From Vulcanimicrobiota bacterium (GTDB lineage Bacteria; Vulcanimicrobiota; Vulcanimicrobiia; Vulcanimicrobiales; Vulcanimicrobiaceae), in assembly GCA_003168375.1 (NCBI GenBank), contig PMSI01000001.1, positions 1,364,001-1,428,000 of the forward strand: a DNA stretch of 64,000 nt, written 5' to 3'. Under the pieces are notes generated by a model, which was given only the letters and a program-made list of their open reading frames with translations, ran no database searches and was not told where the DNA came from. The position numbers and the translations under genes were made by a program. Shown here piece by piece: positions 51,851 to 62,134 of this stretch (positions are counted from its first letter, which is position 1; each line of letters begins with the position of its first letter).

Positions 51851-52450
51851 CTATCGAGTGCTTTTCTGCATGAACCGGCTCGAGGCCAGGAGCTCTTGGC
51901 CTTTCCCGATCGCGTCGCGGCGCCGCTCTTTGATCGGTCTCGCCGGTACTCCGCCGTAGATCGTCCACGGTTCGGTCGACCGTCCGATCAAACTCAGCGC
52001 GCCGAGCACCGAGCCCTCCGCCAGCGTCACCCCGGGCAGGATGATCGCGCCGGCGCCCGTGATCGTGTGCTCTTCCATCACCACTGCTCCGTGACTGAGG
52101 CAAAGCAGATCGGGCGGGATCGTCGGTCCCATCAAATGTTCACCCGAGTAGTCGTCGTTGATCGTGTAGATGCGCGCGCCATGCGCGATGTTCGCAAAGT
52201 TCTTCATCTCGAAGCCGGCTTTGGCGGCGATGAAGACACCCGCCGCAATGTGCGTGTAGCATCCGACGGTCAACGGCCCGGTCGCGAGAAGGATGACATC
52301 CGGATCGATCCGCACGTGGGATCCAATCGAGATGTTTTCAATGCCGACGAGCGTTACACGTTCGTGGATCATCACGTCATGTCCCAGTGATTTGAAGGGC
52401 ATGCCGGCGAGCACCTCGGGAGTAAGATAGTCAGCGCGATAGTTCGTCAT
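51851..52450 (-). CDS. Left-handed beta-helix acyltransferase (WbbJ/LacA-like)
   Basis: Protein of 199 residues with hexapeptide repeats (SIGSHVRIDPDVIL, LTVGCYTHIAAGVFI, TITGAGAIILPGVTLAEGSVLGALSLIG) and a C-terminal WTIYGGVPARPI, as in acetyl-CoA-dependent sugar O- or N-acetyltransferases. NFANIAHGARIYTINDDYSG includes the loop with catalytic His. Its ATG overlaps the glycosyltransferase stop (ATGA). Confidence 0.85.
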   Translation of the reverse strand: MTNYRADYLTPEVLAGMPFKSLGHDVMIHERVTLVGIENISIGSHVRIDPDVILLATGPLTVGCYTHIAAGVFIAAKAGFEMKNFANIAHGARIYTINDDYSGEHLMGPTIPPDLLCLSHGAVVMEEHTITGAGAIILPGVTLAEGSVLGALSLIGRSTEPWTIYGGVPARPIKERRRDAIGKGQELLASSRFMQKSTR

Positions 52451-53637
52451 CTCGCCCCTCGGTGCAGAGCCAGCGCTCGAAGAACGTCGAGCCTCGGCGG
52501 GAGTTGGGTCTCGCGGCCGAAGAGCTCGGTGAGCTGAATCCGGCCGTTCTTGCCGATGCGCGCCAGCGCGCCCCGCTCCGCAATGAGGGGCGACAGTCGT
52601 CGTACGATGTCATCGACGCTCGGTTCTACGAGCACGATGTCAACGCCGTCTCGATAGTCGGTATTCATGTTGAGGACGTCGGTACAACAGATGACGCCCT
52701 CTTGAAGCCCGACCGCAACGCAGCTTCCGGTCGGAAAGCCGTCAAAGGCGCCGTTCCCCAGGACGCCCGGCCGATTCGGTGACAAGACCACGTCGAGCGT
52801 TCGTCCGATCTCGCGTAACCGCTCCGTGCCCACGAAGCCGTGAAACACGAATCGCGCGGAGAGATCTTCCATCGGCACGATGCTCCCGTCCCACGGACCG
52901 ACGACATGATATCGTGCGTCCACGCCGTTCCGAGTGAGCGCGCGGGCCGTTTCAATGAAGAGATCGTAGCCCTTGTCCTCGCCCTTCGCCGTGTATCGAT
53001 TGGCCACGAAACCGATGTCGAGCACGGCCTTGTCGATGCCGAAGTATGTGCGGTCTTTCGGTATGCCGAACGCCGCGGAGGGGATCACGCCGCCGGGCAC
53101 ATGGCAAATCTTTGATGCAACGAGCGGATATCTCTTGATAAGATAATCGAGCGTATAGCGCTGCGTGACGATGATCCGTTGCAAGAACGGGCTGTTGCAA
53201 ACGCGATCGAGCCGATCGTCCGAACCCTTTTCGCCGACGCAGAACCCTCCTCCGGGGTACAGGGTGAACGCAAACGGCTTCTCGGTCCGCTCGATGGCAT
53301 CCAAGTATTGCGCCGTATTCTGGAGAAAGACCGCATAGTATGCGTCGGCGTCCGGGATCTGATCCGGGCTGAGCGGATGGACGCGGCCCGCGTGGCGAGG
53401 GTTCGCCGCAACGTATTCGGCGATGACGGCGTCGACCGGGCGCGGCCCGCCTACCCAGTGAAAAGCGTTGCCGTCACAGTAGGCGGAGACGGATACCTCC
53501 GGCATGTCGTCCAGATACGCGACAAACTCTTCGAGACGAATCCCGGACATCGGATGGGGGAACAGGTCGTCCAAAATCGCAATCCGCGGTCGCACGACGC
53601 GCCGGCGCGAATGCACGATACGCTCGAGAAACCTCAT
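52447..53637 (-). CDS. Glycosyltransferase, GT-B type
   Basis: Protein of 396 residues. It starts near RIAILDDLFPHPMSGIRLEEF, has a linker CHVPGGVIPSAAFGIP, then the C-terminal nucleotide-sugar domain DIGFVANRYTAKGEDKGYDLFIETARAL, YHVVGPWDGSI, FHGFVGTERLREIGRTLDVVLSPNRPG and NGAFDGFPTGSC. This layout is GT4-like, but the acceptor is unknown. ATG53637 overlaps the stop of the FemAB-like gene. The longer open frame upstream reads as an Arg-rich shadow of that gene. Confidence 0.78.
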   Translation of the reverse strand: MRFLERIVHSRRRVVRPRIAILDDLFPHPMSGIRLEEFVAYLDDMPEVSVSAYCDGNAFHWVGGPRPVDAVIAEYVAANPRHAGRVHPLSPDQIPDADAYYAVFLQNTAQYLDAIERTEKPFAFTLYPGGGFCVGEKGSDDRLDRVCNSPFLQRIIVTQRYTLDYLIKRYPLVASKICHVPGGVIPSAAFGIPKDRTYFGIDKAVLDIGFVANRYTAKGEDKGYDLFIETARALTRNGVDARYHVVGPWDGSIVPMEDLSARFVFHGFVGTERLREIGRTLDVVLSPNRPGVLGNGAFDGFPTGSCVAVGLQEGVICCTDVLNMNTDYRDGVDIVLVEPSVDDIVRRLSPLIAERGALARIGKNGRIQLTELFGRETQLPPRLDVLRALALHRGAR

Positions 53638-54608
53638 CGTGAGTCCCGGTACGGCGGAAAATAGCCCGACGACCGGTCTTCCGCTCGTGCCTCGCGACAG
53701 AGCGCCGCGAATCGCTCGTGCATGTAGACCTGCTTCAATACCGGGACGCCGACGGATCTCCCGCCGAAGCGTCGCTTGAATGCATCCAGGTCGTCGCCGC
53801 TGCGCGCGCCGCCGCCGAGATTGAAGAAGCGGACACCGCGGCGCTTGAGTTCGCGAAGGGCGGCCCAGAGCAGCGTTCGCGTGTGGCTGCGCCCCTGGGT
53901 CGTGCCGGCGCTGATGAAGAAATCGGCGATCTCGCTCGTGTAGAGGCAAAGGACGACGGCCTGCGGCGGTTCGCCCACGCCGAGCAACAGGGAGCCGGGT
54001 GAAGAGAGCCACGCGTTCAGCGTCGTTCGTGAAAAGCGATACGTTTCGGAGGCGCCGACGCGTGCCAGCGTATCGACGTAGAGCGACGGCAATGCGCGCC
54101 GAAGCGAATCACCGTCCGTCACGACGGATTCGAGCAGCACGAGGCTCTTGCGGACCTCGCGACGGTGCGTCGGATGCATCGACGCAAGCAAGAGATCTTC
54201 GTCGAGCGACAGATCGAGCGCGTATATCGTACTGCCGCGTTCGAGGCCGTCAGCGGCGGCGAATGGGTGCGGAAGAAGGGGATTCAGCGCGAGGTATCCG
54301 CAGATCCAGCCCTGCGCGCTTGCGAAGCGACGAAATGCATCCGGCAAACCGTCGCAGCGGCCTTGAGTAGTAAAGCCGCCGAAACCGTAGGGCGTTGCGA
54401 TGTCGACCGAGTCTCCGTAGCGACGCAGCAGAAGAGGGCAGGCAGCCCGATTCTCACCGTCGCCATAGTCGAACAGCACGATCTGGTCGTCCGTGCTTGC
54501 CGACAGTGCAGCGTTGTACCAATGCGTGTGGCCCGGGCCGTGCGGCATCCGGCTGATCGTGGCGGCCCATTCCTCGGGATTCGCGAGCGAGAGCAGCCGT
54601 ACGCTCAC
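53634..54608 (-). CDS. FemAB-like / GNAT-fold acyltransferase
   Basis: Protein of 324 residues of the acetyltransferase_6/FemAB type, which transfers acyl or aminoacyl groups to sugars or peptides. Signs include WYNAALSASTDDQIVLFDYGDGENRAACPLLLRRYGD, MHPTHRREVRKSLVLLESVV, and the second GNAT half FFISAGTTQGRSHTRTLLWAALRELKRRGVRFFNLGGGA. GTG54608 overlaps the metallohydrolase stop (GTGA). It probably decorates the glycan made by this operon. Confidence 0.78.
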   Translation of the reverse strand: MSVRLLSLANPEEWAATISRMPHGPGHTHWYNAALSASTDDQIVLFDYGDGENRAACPLLLRRYGDSVDIATPYGFGGFTTQGRCDGLPDAFRRFASAQGWICGYLALNPLLPHPFAAADGLERGSTIYALDLSLDEDLLLASMHPTHRREVRKSLVLLESVVTDGDSLRRALPSLYVDTLARVGASETYRFSRTTLNAWLSSPGSLLLGVGEPPQAVVLCLYTSEIADFFISAGTTQGRSHTRTLLWAALRELKRRGVRFFNLGGGARSGDDLDAFKRRFGGRSVGVPVLKQVYMHERFAALCREARAEDRSSGYFPPYRDSR

Positions 54609-56071
54609 GGCACCGGCTTGCGGGTGCGCCACGGAGCCGCGCGCTGCCACTCCCCTTCGAGCGGAAACACGCCGTGCCCGGGACGAATGCGCTCGGCGAT
54701 CTGCGGGTGCAGGGCTCGGTCGACCAACGCTTGCGGATTCCGATTGTTGAGATCGATATACGTCTCGAACCAAAACCAGAAGTGCGCGATCTCCAGGCGA
54801 AACTCCCCGTGCTGCCGGTTTTCCGCTGCCCATTGGATGTTGTTCAGCAGCACCTTGCCCTCCAGCACCGCGGCCCAAAGGGATTCGCGGATGAAGAGCT
54901 CTTGATCGACCGGCGCCTCGTCGTCCCATGCGGCCTCGAATCCCGTTTCCGGCGTACAGCGCATGACGAAGGCGAAATCGCTGTTTGGTCCCTCGATGTT
55001 GACGCGAATGCGCGTGCGGAACGTGACGTTGCCGCGATGGATCCAGGCGTTGATGTGCGCGATGAACCGTTCGCTGCGACGACGCATGTCCGAGACGTCG
55101 GAACCGTCGATCCACTCGCGGATCGCCTCGACCTTCGGCTTCAGCCGCAGCCGCAGGCGCTCGATCTCTCCCAGATAGTCGGTCCAGTCGATCTCCGGAT
55201 GATTGCGCTCGAGGCCACCTTCCAGCGTCCACCTGTCGGAGGGGTACATGATCACGACCTCGATCTTCTTGTCGGGATAATTCGTCGTGACGAAGTCCTC
55301 GAACAACGTGGGGGTCGCCCGGTTCGACCAGTTGCAGTGCATCATCCGGTCGTCCAGCCAAGCGAAGTCCCCGGCAAACGGGGCGAGGCGCCGGACGCGC
55401 AAGAGTTCGATCGCATTCTTTTGCTGGATCCAGCTCACTTTACGGCGGGCCGATGCCGCTCGCATTTCCTCCACCGGCATGCGGTAGCAGCCCGGGAACA
55501 TCGAAACACCGGAATACTGCACGAAGGCGATATCGATCTCACCGAAGCGGCGATCGATCTCCGCACACAGCTTCGCGTCGGTCGGGCAATCGTTCAGGTT
55601 CAACAGCGTGCAATCGCCGTGTTCGAGCACGAAACCGGAGTTTTCCCAGTCCCACCATTTGGTCTCACAACCGGGTATGACCGTGAGCGACGTATCGTTG
55701 CCGAGCTTCACCGTCTCCCAAGGGCGAAGCTTGCGAATGCGATGGAAGCCGAGCTCTCGCATGGTGCGTTCCACGGTCTGCGCGCGCAGGCCGGGATCGC
55801 TCAGATACTCCGGCAACAGGACCTCGACGTCGCGCGGGAGGCAGTCCAGCGAGGGAACGTGCAGATGATCTTCGTGGGGATGCGACAGATACAGGTAGTT
55901 CAGCCCGGCCGTGAGTTCTTCGGGAGGGAGCACGGCGGCTGGAAATTTCCACGTCGTGAACGCATAGACCGGCTCGTTCAGAATCCACGGATCGCAGATG
56001 AGACGGCCGAAGTCCCCGTCGAAGAGGAGCGAAGCATGCGAGACGTAAGTAACGGTGAGATGTTCGTTCAC
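54605..56071 (-). CDS. Metallo-beta-lactamase-fold hydrolase/oxygenase-like protein (UlaG/CMAH-like)
   Basis: Protein of 488 residues. The N-terminal MBL domain has HASLLFDGDFGRLICDPWI, the metal motif SHPHEDHLH near residue 63, PGCETKWWDWENSGFVLEHG and an LNLNDC segment. The C-terminal about 250 residues are unlike ordinary MBL enzymes and read NYPDKKIEVVIMYPSDRW, FWFWFETYIDL. The arrangement recalls MBL proteins near sialic-acid/CMP-Neu5Ac hydroxylase-like genes, but the Rieske part is absent. It is second in the glycan operon, 7 bp after the GNAT gene. Reaction unknown. Confidence 0.75.
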   Translation of the reverse strand: MNEHLTVTYVSHASLLFDGDFGRLICDPWILNEPVYAFTTWKFPAAVLPPEELTAGLNYLYLSHPHEDHLHVPSLDCLPRDVEVLLPEYLSDPGLRAQTVERTMRELGFHRIRKLRPWETVKLGNDTSLTVIPGCETKWWDWENSGFVLEHGDCTLLNLNDCPTDAKLCAEIDRRFGEIDIAFVQYSGVSMFPGCYRMPVEEMRAASARRKVSWIQQKNAIELLRVRRLAPFAGDFAWLDDRMMHCNWSNRATPTLFEDFVTTNYPDKKIEVVIMYPSDRWTLEGGLERNHPEIDWTDYLGEIERLRLRLKPKVEAIREWIDGSDVSDMRRRSERFIAHINAWIHRGNVTFRTRIRVNIEGPNSDFAFVMRCTPETGFEAAWDDEAPVDQELFIRESLWAAVLEGKVLLNNIQWAAENRQHGEFRLEIAHFWFWFETYIDLNNRNPQALVDRALHPQIAERIRPGHGVFPLEGEWQRAAPWRTRKPVP

Positions 56072-56078
56072 TGGGCTG

Positions 56079-56573
56079 TCACAAGGCCGCTCCCAGGGAA
56101 TAGAAATCCACGTTATACCAATGTTTCGGGTGCGTCCCCTCGACGCGCATTCCGCAGCGCTCGTAGAAGCGTTTGGCTCGCTCCGATGGAGCGGTGAGCT
56201 TCATCTTATGAGCACCCACGTCGCGGTAGACATGACAGGCGGCATCGTACAGCGCCCGGCCGACCTCATGGCCGCGCCAGCGAGCGTCGACGAGCAGCCA
56301 CACGATCGTGCCGACGCCTCCTTCCGGTGCGTTGCCGGAGACGAGTCCGACGATTTCACCGGCAGCGAAAGCCGCGATGAGCAGATCGGCACCATGTGTC
56401 AGCCGGGAGACCACGGCTTCACGCGTCCACGGCTCGAGATAGCTTTCGACGGCGTTCGGCGGGAACATGGGAAAGCTCGTCACCACGATCTGCCTGAACA
56501 CCGCGCGCAAGGCCTCTGCTTCGTCGGGATTCGGACGCCGGCAGACGACCTCGCTACAGGATCGTCGTGACAC
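56079..56573 (-). CDS. GNAT family N-acetyltransferase
   Basis: Protein of 164 residues with acetyl-CoA motif A WLLVDARWRGHEVGRALYDAA and the C-terminal SERAKRFYERCGMRVEG. It may acetylate an amino sugar or a protein N-terminus; the glycan context favours a sugar. Start GTG56573; it overlaps the divergent WbqC-like gene by 7 bp, so the two are transcribed from overlapping starts. Confidence 0.82.
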   Translation of the reverse strand: MSRRSCSEVVCRRPNPDEAEALRAVFRQIVVTSFPMFPPNAVESYLEPWTREAVVSRLTHGADLLIAAFAAGEIVGLVSGNAPEGGVGTIVWLLVDARWRGHEVGRALYDAACHVYRDVGAHKMKLTAPSERAKRFYERCGMRVEGTHPKHWYNVDFYSLGAAL

Positions 56574-57235
56574 CGACGATGGTCGCGATCATGCAGCCCT
56601 ACTTTCTTCCCTATGCGGGCTATTTCCGCTTGTTCGCGGCCAGCGATCTGTTCGTGATCTATGATTGCGTGCGGTTCCCGAGGCGAGGCTGGGTCCATCG
56701 CAATCGGCTCCACGCCGCTTCCGGCGAGGAGCGTTGGCTGACGTTACCGCTCGAAAAGGGATCGCGGAACACGCTGATCCGCGACCTCCGGTTTCCGGCG
56801 AACGCCGGCCAGGTATTGGCGGATCGTTTGCGGCAATTTCCGCTCGACGCGAAGGACGGCGACGGAATCGAGCCTATTCTGTCCGCGCTGCGCGAGGTCG
56901 AGGGCAGCCCGCTGGATTACATCGAGCGTCTGCTCGAACGCACGGTGGCCTATTGCGGACTCCCCTGGAACGTCGTGCGATCCAGCTCGTTGAACGTTCC
57001 GCCGGAGGTCCGTGGACAGGATCGCATTCTGGAAGTCGTGCGACGCCTCGGTGCCCGTTCGTACGTGAACGCTTCGGGCGGGCGCAACCTGTACGATCCG
57101 CGCGCCTTTGCGGATGCCGGGATCGAGCTGCGCTTCCTTCCCGACTATGCCGGGCCGCACGTCTCGATTCTGACTCGCATCTTACACGAGGATCGTAGCG
57201 TCCTCACGCGGGAGATGCTGCTGCCGCACGGTTAG
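56567..57235 (+). CDS. WbqC-like family protein
   Basis: Protein of 222 residues. The opening IMQPYFLPYAGYFRLFAASDLFVIYDCVRFPRRGWVHRNR follows the WbqC pattern (QP-x-Y-x-P-x-x-GYF, then D-x-V and NR). WbqC proteins occur in O-antigen and other glycan clusters, and are thought to act in sugar or amino-sugar modification; mechanism unknown. GTG56567 is used; ATG56579 is alternative. Its stop overlaps the end of the convergent aminotransferase by 4 bp. Confidence 0.85.
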   Translation: MTPTMVAIMQPYFLPYAGYFRLFAASDLFVIYDCVRFPRRGWVHRNRLHAASGEERWLTLPLEKGSRNTLIRDLRFPANAGQVLADRLRQFPLDAKDGDGIEPILSALREVEGSPLDYIERLLERTVAYCGLPWNVVRSSSLNVPPEVRGQDRILEVVRRLGARSYVNASGGRNLYDPRAFADAGIELRFLPDYAGPHVSILTRILHEDRSVLTREMLLPHG

Positions 57236-58419
57236 CGGCCGCAGACCTCACGCACGGTCTCGCCGATGCGAACGATGGCGTCGTTCGGGAGATCCTCCCA
57301 GCACGGCACACCCAGCACGGTCGCGCTCAAGCGCTCGGTAACCGCGGTCCGGGTTCGTGGACAGTTGGAAAACGCGCGATGTGCGGTGAGACCGTCTCCC
57401 CACCAGCGGCGATGGCCGAACCCGCCCGCACTCAAGGCGTCTTCGAGCGGGTCGATGCAACCGTTTGGGAGCGAGACGTTCGTCGTCGCAGAAACCCACT
57501 CGTCTCCGTAGCCCGGCTGCAGCGCCACCCCGGGAATGCCGTGCAACGCGGCCGCATACTCTTGCGCAACGCGACGGAAGCCGGCGCGTCTTCGCTCCCA
57601 GCCGTCGAGGCTCGCGAGCGCGACGGCCGCGGCGTACTCGCTGAGCTTCGCGTTGGTCGCGTTGATGCACGCCTCCCGGCTTCCCGAAAAACCAAAGTTC
57701 GCGCGCGCCTTGATTCCAACCGCCGTGTCGGCATCGCGGCAAACGACAAACCCGCCCTCGCCGGCGCTCAGCACTTTCGTCGCGTGAAGGCTGACGACGA
57801 CCGCACGCGAGCACGCGCGAGCCGAGTCGAACGCAGCGGCTCCGTCAACGACGACGGCGCACTCTTCCGCGGCGTCCAATTCGTCCCAGCCTTCGGCGTC
57901 CACCGGGTACCCGAACGGGGCGACCGGCATGATCGCTCCGACGGTGCCCGGCGCTTCGCGCAGGAAGTTGCGAGCAAGAGCCGGCGTCAAGCTCCACGTA
58001 CGCTCGTCGACGTCGACGAACCAGGGGATTAGACCGGCCGCAAGCGCGGCATGCGCGGACGCCGCGAACGTCCAGGCCGGCATCATGCACAGCGTCCCCC
58101 GCGGGACCTCGAGTGCTTCGAGCGCGAGCGTCAAGCCGGTCGTAGCGTTTGCCACGAGCGCCACGCGCGAGCTCGAAACGCCGAATCGCTGCGCGATTCG
58201 GGCTTCGAGTTCGCAGACCAGCGGGCCGCCGTTGGAATACCAGCGGCTCGCATCGATGCGCTCCAGGTACGGCATCACATCCGACGCCGCAGGTAGACGC
58301 GGCCTGGCGACGGGAATGCGCACGTCCTCCGGCCAGCTGCGCCAAGCACGCGGCACCGCGTCGCCCATCGTACCGGCTATGAACTCGTAGTTCTCAAGGA
58401 TATTCCAGCTTGCGCGCAA
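57232..58419 (-). CDS. DegT/DnrJ/EryC1/StrS aminotransferase
   Basis: PLP-dependent sugar aminotransferase of about 395 residues, turning a nucleotide-ketosugar into an aminosugar. PLP Lys is in SLHATKVLSAGEGG; other segments are NATTGLTLALEALEVP, PAWTFAASAHAALAAGLIPWFVDVD and VVVDGAAAFDS. The start is uncertain: GTG58428 directly abuts GGAGGAGGA, TTG58419 has better spacing (used here), and ATG58368 begins MGDAVPRAW. It lies between WbqC and a GT2 gene and diverges from the latter. Confidence 0.85.
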   Translation of the reverse strand: MRASWNILENYEFIAGTMGDAVPRAWRSWPEDVRIPVARPRLPAASDVMPYLERIDASRWYSNGGPLVCELEARIAQRFGVSSSRVALVANATTGLTLALEALEVPRGTLCMMPAWTFAASAHAALAAGLIPWFVDVDERTWSLTPALARNFLREAPGTVGAIMPVAPFGYPVDAEGWDELDAAEECAVVVDGAAAFDSARACSRAVVVSLHATKVLSAGEGGFVVCRDADTAVGIKARANFGFSGSREACINATNAKLSEYAAAVALASLDGWERRRAGFRRVAQEYAAALHGIPGVALQPGYGDEWVSATTNVSLPNGCIDPLEDALSAGGFGHRRWWGDGLTAHRAFSNCPRTRTAVTERLSATVLGVPCWEDLPNDAIVRIGETVREVCGR

Positions 58420-58470
58420 GAAAGCCACTCCTCCTCCGACCGGCCAGGGGGTCGACGCAACTAGCGGGGG

Positions 58471-59574
58471 ATGATGTCGCTCACAATCCTCATCTTCACG
58501 ATCAACGGCGCTGAGAAGCTCGCCACGATCGTACCGCCGTTACTGGGTGTGGCGGACGAGCTCGTCATCGGCGTCGATGACAGCTCGAGCGATGGATCGT
58601 TCGACGTTGCGCGAACATTTACCGATACCGTGGTCTCGGTCCCGCATACGGTGCTCGCGTCTCGTTCCACGAGCATTCCGTTCATCTTGCCGTATTGCAC
58701 GGGCGACTGGGTTCTCCGGATCGATCACGACGAGACGCTCAGTCCTCAGTGGAGCGAGCGCAACTACGTACACCGCCTGCTTTCGAACCGCTCGGTCACG
58801 CATATCTGGATTCCGCGGCGCTGGATCCTACCGCCGGGAAACCGGTACATCGCAAGCTTTCCATGGCAGCCCGACTATCAAATCCGCTTATTCCGCAACC
58901 TGCCGTCCTTTCTCCAGCTGAGCCCGGACCTGCATGGTGGGGACGTCATCGTCGGGGAACCGTATTTCGTTACGGATTCCTGGATAAACCATTGGGATCT
59001 CGTGTGGCACGACCGAGCCGCCAGAGAGGCCAAGGTACGATTCTATGCGCAGCGGGGGTACGCAGGAGCAGAGCACTATCTCTATGAGGAGTGCCCGTAC
59101 GAGACGAGGCCGCTCGAGTGGCTTCCCGACGCAGCGCGTCTGCCGGCTCACGAAGCGTCGGCGAGCCCGTTTCACGCTTCGCTGCGATGTGTGGACGTAC
59201 CGAACGACTTCTATGCGGCGAGTCGCGCGACGGTGATTCTCCACGTTCGAAACGACTCGTGCCGCAGCTTCATCCCCGGGAACGGCTGGTCGCGCGACCC
59301 GAACGTCCGGGCTTCGTACCATTGGCGTGCCTCGGATTCCGACGTTGCCATGTTGGAATATCCGCGTGTGTCGTTGCCGTACCGGCTCGATCCCGGGGCA
59401 AGCGCCCTCATGTTTCTCGTCGTGAAAACGCCCACCGAGCCCGGCCGATACCTTTTTCAGCCCGACCTCGTCGAAGAGCACGTCGCGTGGTTTTCGCACC
59501 ACTGCGCCATCCCGGCGCTCGAGGTCGTCGTCCGTGAAGCCCCGCCGGAAGCCGGCGCCAGCCCGGTCAAGTAG
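58471..59574 (+). CDS. Glycosyltransferase family 2 protein
   Basis: Protein of 367 residues. GT-A nucleotide-binding features are LTILIFTINGAEKL, GVDDSSSDGSFDVA and the metal motif RIDHDE; QIRLFRNLPSF and a C-terminal LHGGDVIV follow. From about residue 225 a second domain resembles a beta-sandwich/fibronectin-like module (ATVILHVRNDSC... LMFLVVKTPTEPGRYLFQPDLVEE). ATG58471 or the next ATG are possible, both with GGGGG very close. It is the end of the glycan cluster. Confidence 0.82.
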   Translation: MMSLTILIFTINGAEKLATIVPPLLGVADELVIGVDDSSSDGSFDVARTFTDTVVSVPHTVLASRSTSIPFILPYCTGDWVLRIDHDETLSPQWSERNYVHRLLSNRSVTHIWIPRRWILPPGNRYIASFPWQPDYQIRLFRNLPSFLQLSPDLHGGDVIVGEPYFVTDSWINHWDLVWHDRAAREAKVRFYAQRGYAGAEHYLYEECPYETRPLEWLPDAARLPAHEASASPFHASLRCVDVPNDFYAASRATVILHVRNDSCRSFIPGNGWSRDPNVRASYHWRASDSDVAMLEYPRVSLPYRLDPGASALMFLVVKTPTEPGRYLFQPDLVEEHVAWFSHHCAIPALEVVVREAPPEAGASPVK

Positions 59575-59645
59575 CACACCTGCTCGAGCAGTCCTCCGTT
59601 TCCCGGCAGGGCCGGCCGATGCAGGGCAGAGCCCCCCTTTAAGTG

Positions 59646-59674
59646 TTGCACTCAGGTCCAGTGTCTGCTAATCT
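59646..59674 (+). promoter_or_regulatory. groESL promoter
   Basis: TTGCAC (59646-59651) and TAATCT (59669-59674) are 17 bp apart, a sigma-70-like promoter. The expected transcription start near 59681 falls just before the CIRCE operator. Confidence 0.75.
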
Positions 59675-59684
59675 TGATATCCGG

Positions 59685-59711
59685 CTGGCACTCTCGTGCT
59701 AGAAGTGCCAA
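59685..59711. promoter_or_regulatory. CIRCE operator (HrcA-binding) of groESL
   Basis: TGGCACT (59686-59692) and AGTGCCA (59704-59710) form perfect arms around an 11-nt centre, equivalent to the canonical 9-bp arms with a 9-nt spacer and one mismatch. The position at the transcription start matches HrcA repression of chaperonin operons. hrcA itself is not in the window. Confidence 0.85.
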
Positions 59712-59767
59712 GCCACATCACCCCCTACCCTGAACCGTCAGCCAATGCTAGCGGAGGAATGGTTTTC

Positions 59768-60082
59768 GTGAATCTCAAGCCACTGGGCGATCGCGTGGTC
59801 GTCGAGCACGTGGAACAGGCCGATAAGAGCGCCGGCGGCGTCTTCCTTCCCGACACGGCCAAAGAGAAGCCGCAGGAAGGCCGCGTTCTCGCAGTCGGCA
59901 CCGGCCGCACGCTCGACAATGGCACCAAGCTGCCGATGGACGTCAAGGCTGGCGACCGCATCATCTACTCGAAGTACTCGGGCTCGGAGATCAAGCTCGA
60001 AGGCAAAGAGTACCTCATCATCTCGGAAAAAGACGTTCTCGCGGTCATGACCGACGAGAAGGTCCCGGCCGGAGTTAATTAA
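59768..60082 (+). CDS. groES: Co-chaperonin GroES
   Basis: Co-chaperonin of 104 residues forming the heptameric lid of Gro[18 protein letters not shown] at the start, the mobile loop [24 protein letters not shown] and [17 protein letters not shown] are typical. GTG59768 is chosen because it begins MNLKPLGDR as in other GroES proteins and has GGAGG 10 nt upstream; ATG59759 would sit only 1 nt from that site. It is controlled by the CIRCE element. Confidence 0.95.
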   Translation: MNLKPLGDRVVVEHVEQADKSAGGVFLPDTAKEKPQEGRVLAVGTGRTLDNGTKLPMDVKAGDRIIYSKYSGSEIKLEGKEYLIISEKDVLAVMTDEKVPAGVN

Positions 60083-61732
<1,650 letters not shown>

Positions 61733-61758
61733 TCTTCGCTCATCGCGAAGAATGCAAG

Positions 61759-61786
61759 ACGGCCCCGGGAGCAATCCCGGGGCCGT
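61759..61786 (+). terminator. Intrinsic terminator of groESL
   Basis: A perfect 12-bp stem ACGGCCCCGGGA / TCCCGGGGCCGT with a GCAA tetraloop starts 26 bp after groEL, followed by TGTCGTTCCC (weak T tract). Confidence 0.75.
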
Positions 61787-61820
61787 TGTCGTTCCCGAGT
61801 CGGTGCCCTGGCCAGCCTTC

Positions 61821-61857
61821 TCATCCTGAGCCTAATCGAAGGGTCGTCGAAGGGTGA
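61821..61857 (+). repeat. Dispersed repeat, copy 8, with a partial second end
   Basis: TCATCCTGAGCCTAATCGAAGGG (61821-61843) has a two-base change in the core, followed by GTCGAAGGGTGAG, a second copy of the repeat's right end. It lies between the two terminator-like hairpins. Confidence 0.6.
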
Positions 61858-61879
61858 GAGCGGGACGCGAACGAGAACT

Positions 61880-61907
61880 AACGGCCCCGGGCAATCCCAG
61901 GGCCGTT
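61880..61907 (+). terminator. Second terminator-like hairpin, near-duplicate of the groESL terminator
   Basis: A 12-bp stem with one mismatch (AACGGCCCCGGG / CCCAGGGCCGTT) and a CAAT loop, followed by GTCGTTTC. The sequence from CGGCCCCGGG through CCGTTGTCGTT nearly repeats 61760-61792, about 120 bp upstream. Confidence 0.6.
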
Positions 61908-61974
61908 GTCGTTTCAATCAAGCGCGACAGGCTAATTCGAAATCTGCAATACTCGAGCGGCACGCCCCGAACGA

Positions 61975-62003
61975 AGGAGACGGGGTTCGGAGCCACGTCT
62001 CCT
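61975..62003. promoter_or_regulatory. Inverted repeat AGGAGACG-N13-CGTCTCCT before the ATPase cassette
   Basis: Perfect 8-bp arms at 61975-61982 and 61996-62003 in the gap between the groESL terminators and the ATPase gene. It may be an operator or a leader hairpin of the cassette. The rest of 61908-62134 holds no gene I can support. Confidence 0.4.
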
Positions 62004-62134
62004 ACTTGCGCGGCGCTACTCGATCACGTTGCGCCGACAGGTCCACGAGTGATCAGTGGCGGAAATCGATTCCACCGCAACAGCGTGAACCTTCCTGAGC
62101 ATCTTCCAAGTCATTCGCGACGGAGTGTGGCCTC

